A DNA stretch of 64,000 nucleotides from the NCBI GenBank assembly GCA_037349105.1, contig JAYJMM010000004.1, positions 310,001-374,000 of the forward strand, read 5' to 3'. This document shows positions 34,901 through 63,914 of this stretch, piece by piece; within the stretch, counting starts at the first letter, position 1; every line of letters begins with the position of its first letter. The notes under the pieces are model-generated. The model saw nothing but the letters and a program-made list of their open reading frames with translations. It ran no database searches and was not told the DNA's origin. The DNA is from Limnomonas spitsbergensis (Eukaryota; Chlorophyta; Chlorophyceae; Chlamydomonadales). Made by a program: the position numbers and the translations under genes.

Positions 34901-37900
34901 ATCATCCTGCAGTTCAGGACACAGGCAAGCAGTACAAACTGCATGATACAGACTTGCTTCCTGTATGTAGGCAAGCATTGCAAAGGCTTGCTTGTCATGC
35001 TTCTTCTGCAGCAGAAGCCAGGTGCAACAAGCTTAGTCCCCACTGCCACCAGCATGCACACGTTCCCATATGTGTGGAACACAAGTATATATCACTAGAA
35101 GCAGTGTTATTTTTAGTGGCCTTCAGCTACATTTCAGCCACAATCCGGCCTACGGCCGGGGGGGGCAGGTTTTGCCAGGCATGCTGCTTTGGCCGCCGGC
35201 CGAAGGCCGGTCAAGGTTTGGGGCCAATTGGGCCTTTGGCGGCCGCGAAGCGGCCTGCTTAAGGTGTTTTTTGGTACCCAGTACCCACTAAACAAAACAC
35301 TGGAAGCATGGTAGCACAATCCAGCTGAACCTGTGGCGTAGTGTGCCATATTGAGCCGCACTGTGGTACCTTGCTAGTTGTCCATACAATCCGGTTGAAC
35401 CGGTGCTGTATCGTGTTGCCTTGCTTGACTAGAACATGGCAATCCTGAGGCGAGGGTGGCATGGCCCCTGAAAATCTGAATGCAACGTGGCAGCCCCTTT
35501 GTCATCCCAGGATTGATCCAGCCTTCGGTCAGAGACCAGCCAGGCTATTTGCACACATAGGCTAGTGGAGCCTTTCTGAGCTGCATCACGAGCCAGTGTT
35601 TGATTTAATGCATGCCAGTCACCTATGGGGGCCGTCAGCAGTGATATTTTTAGAGGCCTTCAGCTACATTTCAGCTACAATCCGGCCTACGGCCGGGGGG
35701 GGGGCAGGTTTTGTCAGGCATGCTGCTTGGGCCGCTGGCCGAAGGCCAGTCAAGGTTTGGGGTCAATCAAGCCTTTGGCGGCCGCGGAGCGGCCTGCCTA
35801 AGGTTTTTTTTGGAACCCAGTACCCACTCAAAACAACACTGGCCGCCGGGCGGCTCCCGCTGGGCAAATGGGAATCAATTCTTGACAGGCCTATGGCCGG
35901 TGGCCCAGGCAGCAGGCAGGCTGCAGGCAGCAGGCAGGCTGCAGGCAGGCTGCAGCAGGCAGCAGGGCTTGCTGCACCAAGCCCTGATGGCCACACTTCG
36001 AGTTTAGCTGAAGCACCCTGGATTTAACTTGTCTACCAGTTCCCCGCTCCCAATACTAACCTGCATGAGAATTGTGTAAGGACCTTGTGCCTCAACGTTT
36101 CCTCCAAACAGGAACTTTGTCACATCCTGGTTGCTGGTTGTGGACACCTCGAGGATTATTTCCCCGCCTCCTGCCTGCGTGCAGCCAGTAATTCATTTTT
36201 TTTCTGGGGTGCAGCCAGAGTGGCCTTGCAGTAAAAACACAATACACCGCGCCCCGAACGGCTCGACTTGCAAGCAAAACTGCTGCCGGGAACACACCGT
36301 TTACGGCAACACGGCTAACACACAGATGAAACAGCATCGGGTGATCGGGTATCAGCCAGCACAATGAAAATTGGTATGACGGGTGGAGCAGCAGGGGATA
36401 CTAGTAACAGACTAACAGAGGGCGTTGGATGCTGTTAAAATGTGTTGCCAGTGTGCAAGTGAAGAACTGCATTCCAGGTTGAAGAAGAGATACCAACGCC
36501 CTCCGCACAGTTGAGTCATTTTGTACTTGGCAACTTACCATTGATATGTTGAGCCGGGACTGAACGACGTGGGTGCGGCCTCCAGTGCCAGCTGTCCAGT
36601 AGGCTGTGCCTGGAGCACTGCCCTCACTTTTGTTCTGATCTTTATTTCGCGTTCTGTGTTTGTCCTTGTTTTTCTTTTTCATCTTGTACAGGACCAGGTT
36701 GCCATCCGTCTGCAGATCCATGTGGTACTTGCCGTTGGCGGAGAGCAGCATCATTGGGGCAAGCATGGATGCCCCCAAATCAGCGGTGGTGGTGATGCTA
36801 CTGGACACACCTGAAATGCAGAGGGGGAGTAACATTCGTAGGTTCAGAATCGTTTTAAGGGAAAACCTGGATGCTCTCAAAGAAGACGTGGTTATGCTGC
36901 TCGGCACACCTGAAAGGAAACAAGGGTGTCACGGAGCACTAGTGTAATCAGTAAAAACGTGCAACGTTGTGAAAGCCACTTTAAATTTGCTATATTCTTC
37001 AATCTGAACCCAAAGCTGGCTATCTGGAGACACCACACAAAATGGGCGGCTCACGATGGTGGGGGCGGCCCACAGGGCGGCCCCTCTACTCATGAAACCC
37101 GGGTAGGGTTTTCAGATCCAGGATGGTTGTGCACGAGTCATGTCAGAAATAATAGGTGAGAGGGGCTAGCAGCTACACAGCTGACAGATAAGCAAATTAG
37201 TCAGGAAGGGAGGGAGGGCCCGGGGCGCATGTAGGGGGTGCAGGTGGAGGACGCATGCATGCAGGGGGTGCAAGGGGTGGTCGCATGCAGGGGGTGCAGG
37301 TAGTGGCGCATACAGAGGGTGTACGTTTTGAGAAATTTCAGGGGGTGTATTTAGCCAGGTAGTGGGCGCATGCAGGGGGTGCAAGACAGCAACAGGGGGG
37401 GGGTGAGTAAGGGGGCATTAAGGGGGGCCGGGGGTGAAACTCGTATAAGGCGTCATCCGAGGCCAGCCAGGCCTGGCACCCATCAATCAATGATTCAGGA
37501 TTTTCATGTGGTGAATGAAATGCGTCGGCATTCCTATCTCTCGGGAACGAGTCGACATATGGACCCTGCGCTAATAAGCAAAATGGCGGGCGCGTTGCTT
37601 GTTGCAGCGTGTCATTTTGCCATCTTCCCAGCTATAAATATACCCTCACACGGTACACGATTAAACTGGCTGCTTGACGATGATATGTGTCAGCATTTGC
37701 CCGCGGTGCCAACAGTGCGCCAGCTCATGCTACACTGCTACAGGACCCGAGTCGCGACATAGCAGCTGCAACAAAAATCGCCATGACGCGGATGACGTTT
37801 TACAATCGCAACATTTGGGAAATAATCACCTTTGGAACCACAGCCAGCCTTGTGCACCTTGGACGCTGAAGAAAAAGCCAAAGCCAGCAGCAGTAGTAGT

Positions 37901-37953
37901 AGCACAAATGTAGCAATTTGACCAACGTGCATCTCCATCCTCAACTGCTTCAT
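31999..37953 (-). CDS. Secreted bulb-type lectin / CAP (SCP, PR-1-like) domain protein
   Basis: Seven exons on the minus strand join in phase into exactly 378 codons: 37953-37830, 36810-36539, 36174-36061, 34753-34690, 34318-34250, 33367-33121 and 32242-31999 (TGA). Residues about 1-32 form a signal peptide with a seven-leucine core (FVLLLLLLALAFSSA), so the protein should be secreted or vacuolar. Residues about 45-192 make a bulb-type mannose-lectin-like domain with two blocks of its repeated signature (QTDGNLVLYK and QDDGNLVMYD) plus YWTAGTGG and MWATGTFG. A proline linker (PDPGPPPPPSPPTPGYPQTP) leads to a CAP domain, about 215-377, with GLGENLFYGG, GHFTQLVW (CAP1) and YVVCNYATFGN (CAP2), and paired cysteines. 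CAP proteins bind sterols or lipids or act in the matrix; the lectin could anchor this one to glycans. Most introns hold decoy copies of neighbouring exon ends. Confidence 0.87.
32475..32496 (+). repeat. (TTTC)n microsatellite
   Basis: Five tetranucleotide units lie in the last intron of the lectin-CAP gene. Confidence 0.85.
32603..32775 (+). mobile_element. Copy of the dispersed GC-rich element in a lectin-CAP intron
   Basis: Blocks run in family order: CAGCTAC start, a CCGGCCGCCAGCTGGTCAAG core, then GGGCCGAAGGCGGCCGCTGG near the end. Confidence 0.6.
32775..33060 (-). repeat. Two decoy copies of the lectin-CAP exon 6 end with donor, plus TTTAGGG-like spacers
   Basis: The end of exon 33367-33121 (minus strand GCGGTCAATATGTG/GTAAGT) recurs near 33034 (GGGCAATGCCTG/GTAAGT) and 32793 (GTGGTCAATACCTG/GTATGT). 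Between them, GTTTAGGGTTCAGGGTTATG blocks repeat three times with CTGACAGCCT. Confidence 0.8.
33418..33472. repeat. Interstitial telomere-like (CCCTAAA)n run
   Basis: ACCCTAAACCCTAAACC and slightly degenerate units follow, the complement of the TTTAGGG repeat used by many green plants and algae. It sits inside the intron before the CAP exon, so it is internal rather than a chromosome end. Confidence 0.8.
33472..33592 (-). repeat. Decayed copy of the CAP-domain exon 5' half
   Basis: On the minus strand this block parallels exon 33367-33121: GGGCCCATCAACTGCGAATG matches GGGCCCGTCGAATGCGGATG, and the TGCCTCACAAACGCCAAGC stretch recurs with changes. It has a better-looking acceptor (CCTGCAGCAG) than the true exon, but its frame soon meets a stop. 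Confidence 0.8.
34800..34920 (-). repeat. Two partial copies of the lectin QDDGN exon start
   Basis: The acceptor and start of exon 34753 (GTGCAG/GATGATGGCAACC) recur at about 34812-34834 (GTGCAAGATGATGGCAACC) and 34865-34920 (CTGCAGGATGATGGGAGCC, continuing through GTCAACAAAGGGGC). They lie upstream of the real exon in the same intron. Confidence 0.8.
35107..35300 (+). mobile_element. Dispersed GC-rich element, well-preserved copy 1
   Basis: Starts TTTTAGTGGCCTTCAGCTAC, includes CGGCCTACGGCCGGGGGGGG, CCGCCGGCCGAAGGCCGGTC and GGCGGCCGCGAAGCGGCCTG, and ends TTTTTTGGTACCCAGTACCC. About 80-90 percent identical by eye to 35643-35840. The CGGCC/GGCCG words make it strongly self-complementary. No coding capacity, so a non-autonomous element is likely. 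Confidence 0.75.
35643..35845 (+). mobile_element. Dispersed GC-rich element, well-preserved copy 2
   Basis: Same order of blocks as 35107-35300, half a kilobase downstream in the same lectin-CAP intron and in the same orientation. The two could be a local duplication or separate insertions. Confidence 0.75.
35885..35965 (+). repeat. GCAGGCAGGCT short tandem repeat
   Basis: Irregular GCAGGCTGCAGGCAGCAG units appear directly after dispersed-element copy 2. Confidence 0.75.
36850..36920 (-). repeat. Copy of lectin exon 2 start with acceptor
   Basis: On the minus strand TTTCAG/GTGTGCCGAGCAGCATAAC mirrors the true exon start TTTCAG/GTGTGTCCAGTAGCATCAC about 107 bases downstream, then decays. 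A CATCC end block is shared. Confidence 0.8.
37165..37420. repeat. GCATGCAGGGGGTGCA-type short tandem repeat
   Basis: Units like GCGCATGCAGGGGGTGCAGG occur five or six times with spacers of variable length, in the first intron of the lectin-CAP gene. Confidence 0.65.
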
Positions 37954-39100
37954 GCAGATTTAAACAGTAACATGAATTATGAATACTGACAGTAAACAAT
38001 CGAATCGAGGGGACCCATTGCAGGCGTGATGTGAGTGGTTGTAACAGAAAACTCGTTGAAATGTGGATGTTGCCCAGGATGCAGCCCCGGATGCTGATGT
38101 CCCTATGCTGTCGTCAGATGCTCAATGACTGGATATTTAGGCCGCGGTGTGTGAGTAGGAAGGCATGCGTGTGTATTTGAATGTTTGTTTCTGTGGAAGG
38201 GAGCAGATAGGTGGCTAGGGGGGCCGTCAGGGGGGAGGTAAGTAAGTGCCAGTGGCCAAGGGGTGCAAGGATAGGGGTAGTCGAGGGGTAAGTAAAGGGG
38301 GCAGGCATGGGTATCACGTGCCGTGTGTGCATGTGTGTGTGTGTGTGGGGGGGGGGGTAATTCAGGGGGGGGCAGCAGATGGGTATGCATATTGACAGGT
38401 GGGTCGGCGGGCACGTTGACATTCAGGGGGCCGGCAGGCAGGGGGGGCGGGGGGGCGGGGAGAGGCAACGTGAGGAGGGTAGTGGAGCAGGCAGGTGGGT
38501 AGACAGGTGAGGGTGCTCAAGGAGAAATCTTGCGGGGCTCGTTTGGGAGCCACCCGAGTGATGTTGTCATTATAGGCGGCTGACCCTGGCTCTCACCAAA
38601 GAAGGTTTGGAATTGTGCATATGCGCTGGGCCCTGCTTAACGCTCAGCCGCGTGGGGCTGGTAGAGGATTAGCAAGGGCATTAAGTTACGACGTTATACC
38701 CTTTTCAAGATTGTAGGACGCGTTGGCGCCCAACGGAAGCTGAACTCCGGTGAGTGAGAAGTCAATGACGTTACAGCTCTGGGCCCTGCTCAAATAAGGC
38801 TCGGCCGCGTGGGCGCCCAACTAGTGACGAAAAAATATTTTTGTCTTGCGTGGCCAGCAGGTCCACCCGGCTACAAGCTTCTAGTGCCTGGGTCATTGAA
38901 AGAAGTCGGACACTCGTACCTACAGAACGTGCTATGAATCGCTATGAGCAGTGGAAGACTGGCAGAGGCATGCAGACTATTAGCTGTGCTTGCACATGCA
39001 TGGCATGCAGCAGTTTGGCCTGTGGGGGACAGCTGACTGCTATCATCCCAGCCTCTTTGCCGTGCATTCCCCCGCCACTGGCCGCTCTCATTCATGCAGT
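37954..39100. other. Spacer upstream of the lectin-CAP gene
   Basis: The presumed promoter region of the lectin-CAP gene lies just right of 37953. 38325-38460 is G-rich with a GT run. 38629-38825 holds two fragments of dispersed elements (GGGCCCTGCTTAACGCTCAG and AATGACGTTACAGCTCTGGG). No gene recognised. Confidence 0.5.
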
Positions 39101-39425
39101 TGCTGATGGGAGGTTTCCAGTACTCAACAGCTGCAATGAAATAAAGTATGTCCAATTGTCCCCTATGAGTGCATGGCTGAAAGGCCACCAGTACTGAGCT
39201 CAACAGCCGAAACAGTTGCACAGCAAAATACGGCATTCAATCCATTCATGCCAGTGCTGATGAGTATATGGCTGAAAGGGTACCAGCGCTCAAATCTAAC
39301 AGACACAAAAGGTGCACAGCAATACATCATGTCTGCGGAACTGTTCAGTAAGTCTATGGCTGGATGGTTACCAGTACTAAGCTCAACAGTCAAAACAGCT
39401 GCACAGAAAAACATCAGCAAATTCC
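39100..39425 (+). repeat. Four-copy, ~90-100-bp tandem repeat
   Basis: Each unit contains GGCTGAAAGG or a variant, CCAGTACT or CCAGCGCT, a CTCAACAG-type box and GCACAGCAA or GCACAGAAA, at about 39115, 39177, 39275 and 39358. It lies just past the 3' end of the PsbP-like gene. The open frames across it are incidental. Confidence 0.65.
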
Positions 39426-39551
39426 CGGTGCTGTCATGCGATGGTAGTCCTGTCCCCTCAGGACTGTGTCCTGCTCTTATCTACGTAATACAAAAACAAG
39501 ACCCCATGATGAGTGCAGGTAGAACAGTGCTGACGTGTATGCTTGCTCCGC

Positions 39552-42207
39552 TTAAAAAATCAATTGGAAGGACTTGGCTGTGGTGGCCAGCTTGTCCTTC
39601 ATCTTTCCCCACCGCCTCTCGTTGGAGCCGACCGTGAGGGTGTAGAACTTGCCTGTGAAAACATTTGCATATCAAGGCTTGTCAGTTTTGAAAGCATGAT
39701 ATTGAAAACGGGCAGGTCGGCTCTTAATGACATGATAACGTGATGATCACTGTAAAACGGATTTGACTCAGCGTTTAATTCATTATTTTTTTGAAGTGCG
39801 CAGAGTGGGGCGCGACAGAATAATAATTAACAACTATTTCAGGGGGTGCGCGGAGTACTGTTCCCGGCACCAAATATCAAAAATCCCAGCTGCGCATGCG
39901 CGGGATAGGGTACTTTCTGCCTGCGCGATGAATTTGATATTGTGATATTTAATAGTTCTCAACAGGGGTATGCGGATCCTGTCCCGTTGAAGGTAGTCGG
40001 CAGTAGGGAGCGACTGTTTGTGGGGTGCTTGAGCGATGTAGGAGATATATCACGGCCATCAACCATTGGGTCCTGGTGCAGCAAGCTCTGCTGCATGGGC
40101 CACCGGCTGTAGCCGGTCAATGTTAAGTCCCCAAAGACCCAGTGGTGGCTGCCCAACAGGTGAGTCCGATACATGCTAAAATCAGCATTGCTGGGAACTG
40201 ATGCTGACGGCTTCCTTCATTGCTGCCTTTACAGTAGCAGGGATTTGCATACAAGCCAAAGCAAGGGATCCCGCCAGGGATGCGTAATGGATACCCCAAA
40301 AGATCAGCGGTCCAGAGGTTTTGGGCGTGGAGGGTTCACCGCAGTAACAAGTGTCTCACCGTTTGCGACAGTGACCACCGCCAGCTGATGCTTGGTGAAG
40401 CCAGCATTCGCCGTAAATTCAAACTCGTAGTACTTGTGTCCCTTATCGTCCTCTCTCTGAAAAATAAAAGGCAGTTGAGAAGCAGAATTTTGATGAATAG
40501 CTGAGGCAATTCAAATCACAGGTACAAGAATGGGATAGAAGACGCTCGAAAGGAGGTCAAGGAGCAAGGAGATGGTCGTATAACTTGGAGCACAAGGTAT
40601 GGGGGCTCAAGACAACGGGCCCCAGATCTGCTAACAGTTTTGAAGATTACAGTGAGGGGACCATACTTGCCTCAGATGCCGCCAGCACCTTCACTTCTGA
40701 CCCAGGGGCAGTGAGCACGTTCCTCGCGAGAGTTTCAGAGACCTGACAAATCGGAAAAGAGGCTAGTTTTCAGTGCATTTTAATTTTGAATGCCTGCATC
40801 AAGCCAGTTCAAATACCAGCAATATTAAATCCAAACTTGGAGAAGCAATAGGTCAGTTGCAGAGGATATGACCTTGCAGGCACCAAGTTCGACCCCCCCC
40901 CCCCTTTTCAGACGCAAATCTAGCTACCAGATAACTCGGTCAGGAGCTCACATGCGTGCCATGCAAAACAATCTGACATCAGAAGCTGTGATTAGAATTT
41001 GTAGGGGGGACTACAAAGTGAGATCCAAATGACAGTTTTTGGATGGATCCAAAGGGTTGGAACCCTAAGAGGCCATCATTACCACCACAGAGATGGGTAT
41101 AATGCCAGATGCCAAAAACAGCACAGGACATGAACCACGTAGGTTTGACGGTGCTGAGCCCATGCTATGCATGAGGCAGGGACCATGCCATGCAGAAGGC
41201 AGGGACCATGCCATGCAGAAGGAAGGGCCCATGCCATGCAAAAGGCATACAACAGCTTTACCTCCTGCAGGCTCCCATAGTCCGAAATCTCCTTCTTGTC
41301 CGTTGACAGAAGCGTCACGCTAACAGTCTCCAAAGGCTCGATGATATCTTTGTAGACAATGTCAGCCCCGGTGACATTCACCTCCTGTCAGTTTACATTG
41401 CAGGGCGCATGGGTCATGTCAAAACTAGGGCAATCAACAACCCAAGCGAGAGAGTAAAAGGAATATGGCTGCTGTTCTCTGTATATGCCCTGCACATGCA
41501 CTATACACCATGAAGAGGCATGCGCACATGGCGAGATGAGGGCACTCCACTCACATGCCACCCCACAGGGCACTCATCTCACCTGCCATCCGAAAGGGTA
41601 CAGGAACCTGTAGCCATCGCTCAAATCCTCCACAGGGTTGAATCCCTTGGGCCCTGCGACAAAGCGGGAACGTCTGATGCTTTATCCCTCAGACTGGACA
41701 CGATCAGGCGATCAGCATCTCATCGTCCCATTGAACCGCTAATAGTGCACATCATGCTATCAAGCTTGCAGTTTCGCGCATTGATGATGATGGGTGGGTT
41801 TCAGATAAGAGAGAGCAGATTCGCACCTTTCGCGGCGAACGCAGCTGGTGCTGAGCTAAGCAGGACCACAGAAAGTGCCGCTGTGTTGAGCAATTGCCGA
41901 CGGGGGATGATCTCTGCCAATGCATCAAATATACAAATAACAACGTCAGAATGTGTTGGTGACGGAAAAATGCCAGGTATCATCATCCCACACACTCGGC
42001 TATGTCTCACCGGCACCCAAGTTCAGGGCAGCGTGAACGATCACAGCCGATGCACGGCTAGTGTTCATCCTAGCGACAGAGCGCTGTCCCTACAAACACA
42101 ACGAACCGACGTAAGACATGGGACGAGCAGAAGGGCAACAATCCAGGACGCACGTTAGCGGTTTTGCTAGCGGTGAGGGAGACACCGCACGATGCTTTAA
42201 GAGCCAT
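39552..42207 (-). CDS. PPL1: PsbP-like thylakoid-lumen protein (PPL1 type)
   Basis: PsbP-like protein 1 is a lumenal relative of the oxygen-evolving PsbP subunit needed for efficient repair of photodamaged photosystem II. Eight minus-strand exons join in phase into 228 codons: 42207-42154, 42089-42011, 41913-41827, 41653-41583, 41384-41262, 40742-40671, 40456-40360 and 39652-39552 (TAA). Residues about 1-45 are a Ser/Ala/Arg-rich chloroplast transit region. Then PRRQLLNTAALSVVLL and an APAAFA cleavage-type end make a twin-arginine lumen signal. The mature part has the family blocks GYRFLYPFGWQEV, VYKDIIEPLETVSVTLL, YYEFEFTANAGFTKHQLAVV, GKFYTLTVGSNERRWGKMKD and a KSFQL end. The 227 residues suit the family. 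The intron after exon 6 appears to start with GC (GAG/GCAAGT) rather than GT. The choice of PPL1 over other PsbP-domain members rests on the ERRWGKMKD/IEPLE pattern. Confidence 0.9.
40063..40165 (+). mobile_element. Short copy of the dispersed GC-rich element
   Basis: It contains GGTGCAGCAAGCTCTGCTGC, then GGGCCACCGGCTGTAGCCGG and CAGTGGTGGCTGCCCAACAG, blocks shared with copies at 1220-1310, 35.1 and 46.3 kb. It lies in the last PPL1 intron. Confidence 0.55.
41155..41250. repeat. ~23-bp GGGACCATGCCATGCAGAAG tandem repeat
   Basis: About four units directly abut the donor end of PPL1 exon 41384-41262, on its intron side. Confidence 0.75.
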
Positions 42208-42790
42208 TTGATGATCGATCTAGAAAGTGATATTGTTTCAGACTCGGTCGAGTGAGGGCTCGTTCCCTGAGCTACTGCTTACCTTTAGCCTGCTACAGCC
42301 TCAGTACAACCACATGTCGACCCAGCCTGGATGCCACTCAATCGCGTCACAATCCACAGGTATGGATGCTGAGTGTGCATTATCTCCTACATACAACCTT
42401 TGACAGCAAGCCAACAAGTTAGGACTTGAGGGGTGCTCCTACAGCAATCATGCTCAATCACAGCCACGGGCAGGGGCCACGAGATGCTTCCGAGGAGTGA
42501 CCTCTTCAGTTGAGTGACTAAAGCAGAATGTACACAAACTCTAGGATTCGACCATGCTGCTAAACCTCAGCTATCAGGAGACATTGTGCGGTAATGCAGC
42601 TGAAATGTCTATTGTGCATGAGACCAGGCTCTTTTGCGACTCAAAATTATCAAGCCTGCATGGGGCTGCAGTCAATCAACTTAAATGCTTGCCATACTTT
42701 AGGGTGCTACATAGGCCGGTCAAGGTTTGGTCTCCATTGTCCCCATGGTGACTACTGAGCAGCCCAAAGATGGTGATGTTTAAAACGGTG
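42208..42790. other. Upstream region of the PPL1-like gene
   Basis: This is the presumed promoter and 5' UTR of the PPL1-like gene; no TATA box or motif stands out. 42700-42775 has a partial dispersed element (GGTGCTACATAGGCCGGTCA). Confidence 0.4.
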
Positions 42791-42794
42791 CACA

Positions 42795-44715
42795 CCCATT
42801 GGGCCCTGTCGAGCGCTCGGCCGCGTGGGGCTGGTGTGGATCCAAGCTAAATATCAGCTACCATGCACAGCCTGGACCATGGTGCAGCCATGCCATCCTC
42901 CTATGTGACGGGCAGGAACATCGGGCAGGAACATGAACCCAGTGATCTAGTCAGGGGGAGGGAGAGAGAGGATTGTTAGGTAGGGTCGATCCAGGGGGGT
43001 CCTGCTTCCCCCCCTGGTTCGTCCCAGGGGGTTTCCTGGTTCTCCCCCTGGTTCGATCCCTCAATCTTTGGGTATTCCACAATCTTTGGTTCCCCCCCTG
43101 GTTCGATCCAAAGGGTTTTCCTGGATCACCCCCTATTTTGATCCCTCAATCTTTGGGTATGGTTGCCGCCAGCGTTATAACACTGGACCATTTCCCCCTT
43201 CAAACTGGTTATGTGTACACTTCAAAGACCGCTGCATGAATATGCTGCGGCCAAGCAGCTCCAGGTCAACGTTAACAAGACAGAGATATTGGAGTTTGGC
43301 AGCCGCTTAGATTCGCAGCGCCGGCAATCAGCCCATCCTTGCATGTATAACCCCGATAGGATAGTGCTAAAGCGTGTCCAGAATCTTAGGTTCTTGGGCA
43401 TCATTCAGCACGAGAGCGGCAGTATGAGGAAGGCCATGCAAGGTAGAGAGGTGCCTTTCGCTACCGCGTTGCACCGTGTCCGCCGCCGCCAGGGTGCACC
43501 TCAGGCATCATCTGCCTACACGCATCTGGTTGGCGTCTGTCTATGCAGCGCCTGCGGCCAACTACGGTGACGTGGTGTGGGCCACCGATCACCTTAGGCC
43601 GCGGCATTGCCTCAACAGCAAGATGCAGTACAGCTTCCTCCAGCATCTGCGCCTGGCTGCAGGGCTACCTCCGTCCGCTGCCAGTTGGGGGGTCATGAGG
43701 GAGCTGCAGATCCAGCCATTACAGCGAAGTTGGTGGCAGCATGTACTTCGCTTCTAAAACGCAGCGGTAACACCAGCAGCACAGCAAGACAGCCCACTCA
43801 TGGCGGCAGCCATGGCCGCCGACATGCAGCTCGCTGTCATGCAGGGCACTGGAGGACGCAATTGGTGCAGTGATGCAGTGCTAGGTGCCTTGCTGGATCT
43901 GGAGATGGAATCAGCCGATCCCTAACTGCGTCAGACAGCGACTGACCTACAACCGCTGCCTGTCAGAGAGGTGCTAGCGCTAGTTGATGCAGCATACGAG
44001 CGGGCGCAGATGGATGCAGCTGGCAGAGGGGACCCCAGAGATCCTGCCACTGGACACTTGTCTGCGGCCGCCTATCGCACCTGGTTTCAGTCTACGGCGG
44101 GCGCCGTGCTGGCGCAGGCCAGGGGCTGCACCAGCCGAAGGGAGTGTGCTTGCGTGCAAACAAACTTAAGGCTGCGGCTCGGCTCCGTCAGCACGGCTGA
44201 CACTAGAGGTTGGCGCAGTGGTCAGCAGCGTGACGGATGGTGCTGCCAGCGGTCTTGGGCCAGGGGCGATGGCGAGCTTGTGGAGGGTGCGCTGCATGTC
44301 TGCTTCCAGTGCCCTAGTGTGAAGGAGAGGCTTAGGGAGAAAGGTTGGGCAGGCCCCACGGAGGGCGCCACAGACTTTCAATAGTTGTACCGGGGCAGGC
44401 TTGGATGTGAGGCTTTCACTTTTGTTAAGAACGTCACACGCTTTGTTGAGGCCTTGTTTTGTTTGCTTTATTGGGGAACAGGCTTGAGAGGGGCAATGGT
44501 ACTTGGGGCTGCCTTTCCCTTTTGGGGGGGGTATTTCTTTCCTTTGTGTTCTTCTCCTTCTTCCCCTCTTACCCATTTTTTCTCATTTCTTTTGGCCTTC
44601 CCCCTTTCGTGTTATTTCCATCTTTCCTCCCAACTCTTTTTAGTTAGGGGCCCACGCGGCCGAGCCTCTTTGAGCAGGGCCCAGAGGTGTAACGTCTTTG
44701 ACCTGGAATCTGAAA
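42795..44715 (+). mobile_element. Decayed LINE-type retrotransposon 3' half
   Basis: From 43211 the frame reads YAAAKQLQVNVNKTEILEFG, then LKRVQNLRFLGIIQH, the C-terminal part of a non-LTR reverse transcriptase. It continues after frameshifts with SVYAAPAANYGDVVW, an RT thumb or post-RT region. A final block, 43971-44384, ends with a cysteine/histidine motif (HVCFQCPSVKERL). In-frame stops at about 43755 and 43924 and frame jumps near 43480 show it is dead. A repeated GGTTCGATCC-rich stretch (42990-43105) precedes it. It ends in a pyrimidine-rich tail and GCAGGGCCCAGAGGTGTAAC. It sits between the VTE1 and PPL1 genes. Confidence 0.8.
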
Positions 44716-45099
44716 TCACAAATCCAGGAAGGAACTAAACTGGTCCGTCAAGTGTCCGATGAACTCTCTCTCCCTGAAACCCTGTAGTTACAGTTGCATG
44801 GCCCAGTCACAGACCTGCCTGATCACTGTCAGCCAGCATTGATTCTGCAGACCCTAGGGCGCTTGACAGGTTTATGTAGTTGAATCTGGAAAATTCAATG
44901 AAAAGTGCGGAATACACCAGGTGGCATTTAGTAGCACACCCCCACCGAGACACAAGGTGGAAAAATAAAGGATCTCACCGCCCAACATCAACACACAAAC
45001 AATATTAAGCCTGCACTGCAATCGAGGCATGCCCACAGCCAAAATGAATACTCGTACCGCCTGCACTGCACACAAGGCATGCCCACATGCCATACATCC
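44716..45099. other. VTE1 3' flank
   Basis: Presumed 3' UTR and downstream region of the tocopherol cyclase gene on the minus strand. No other feature is seen. Confidence 0.4.

Positions 45100-63914
<18,815 letters not shown>

Noticed and set aside
42990..43105. tRNA gene suggested by GGTTCGATCC B-box-like words
   Set aside because: The word repeats several times without an acceptor stem, anticodon arm or A box; it belongs to repeat DNA before the LINE.
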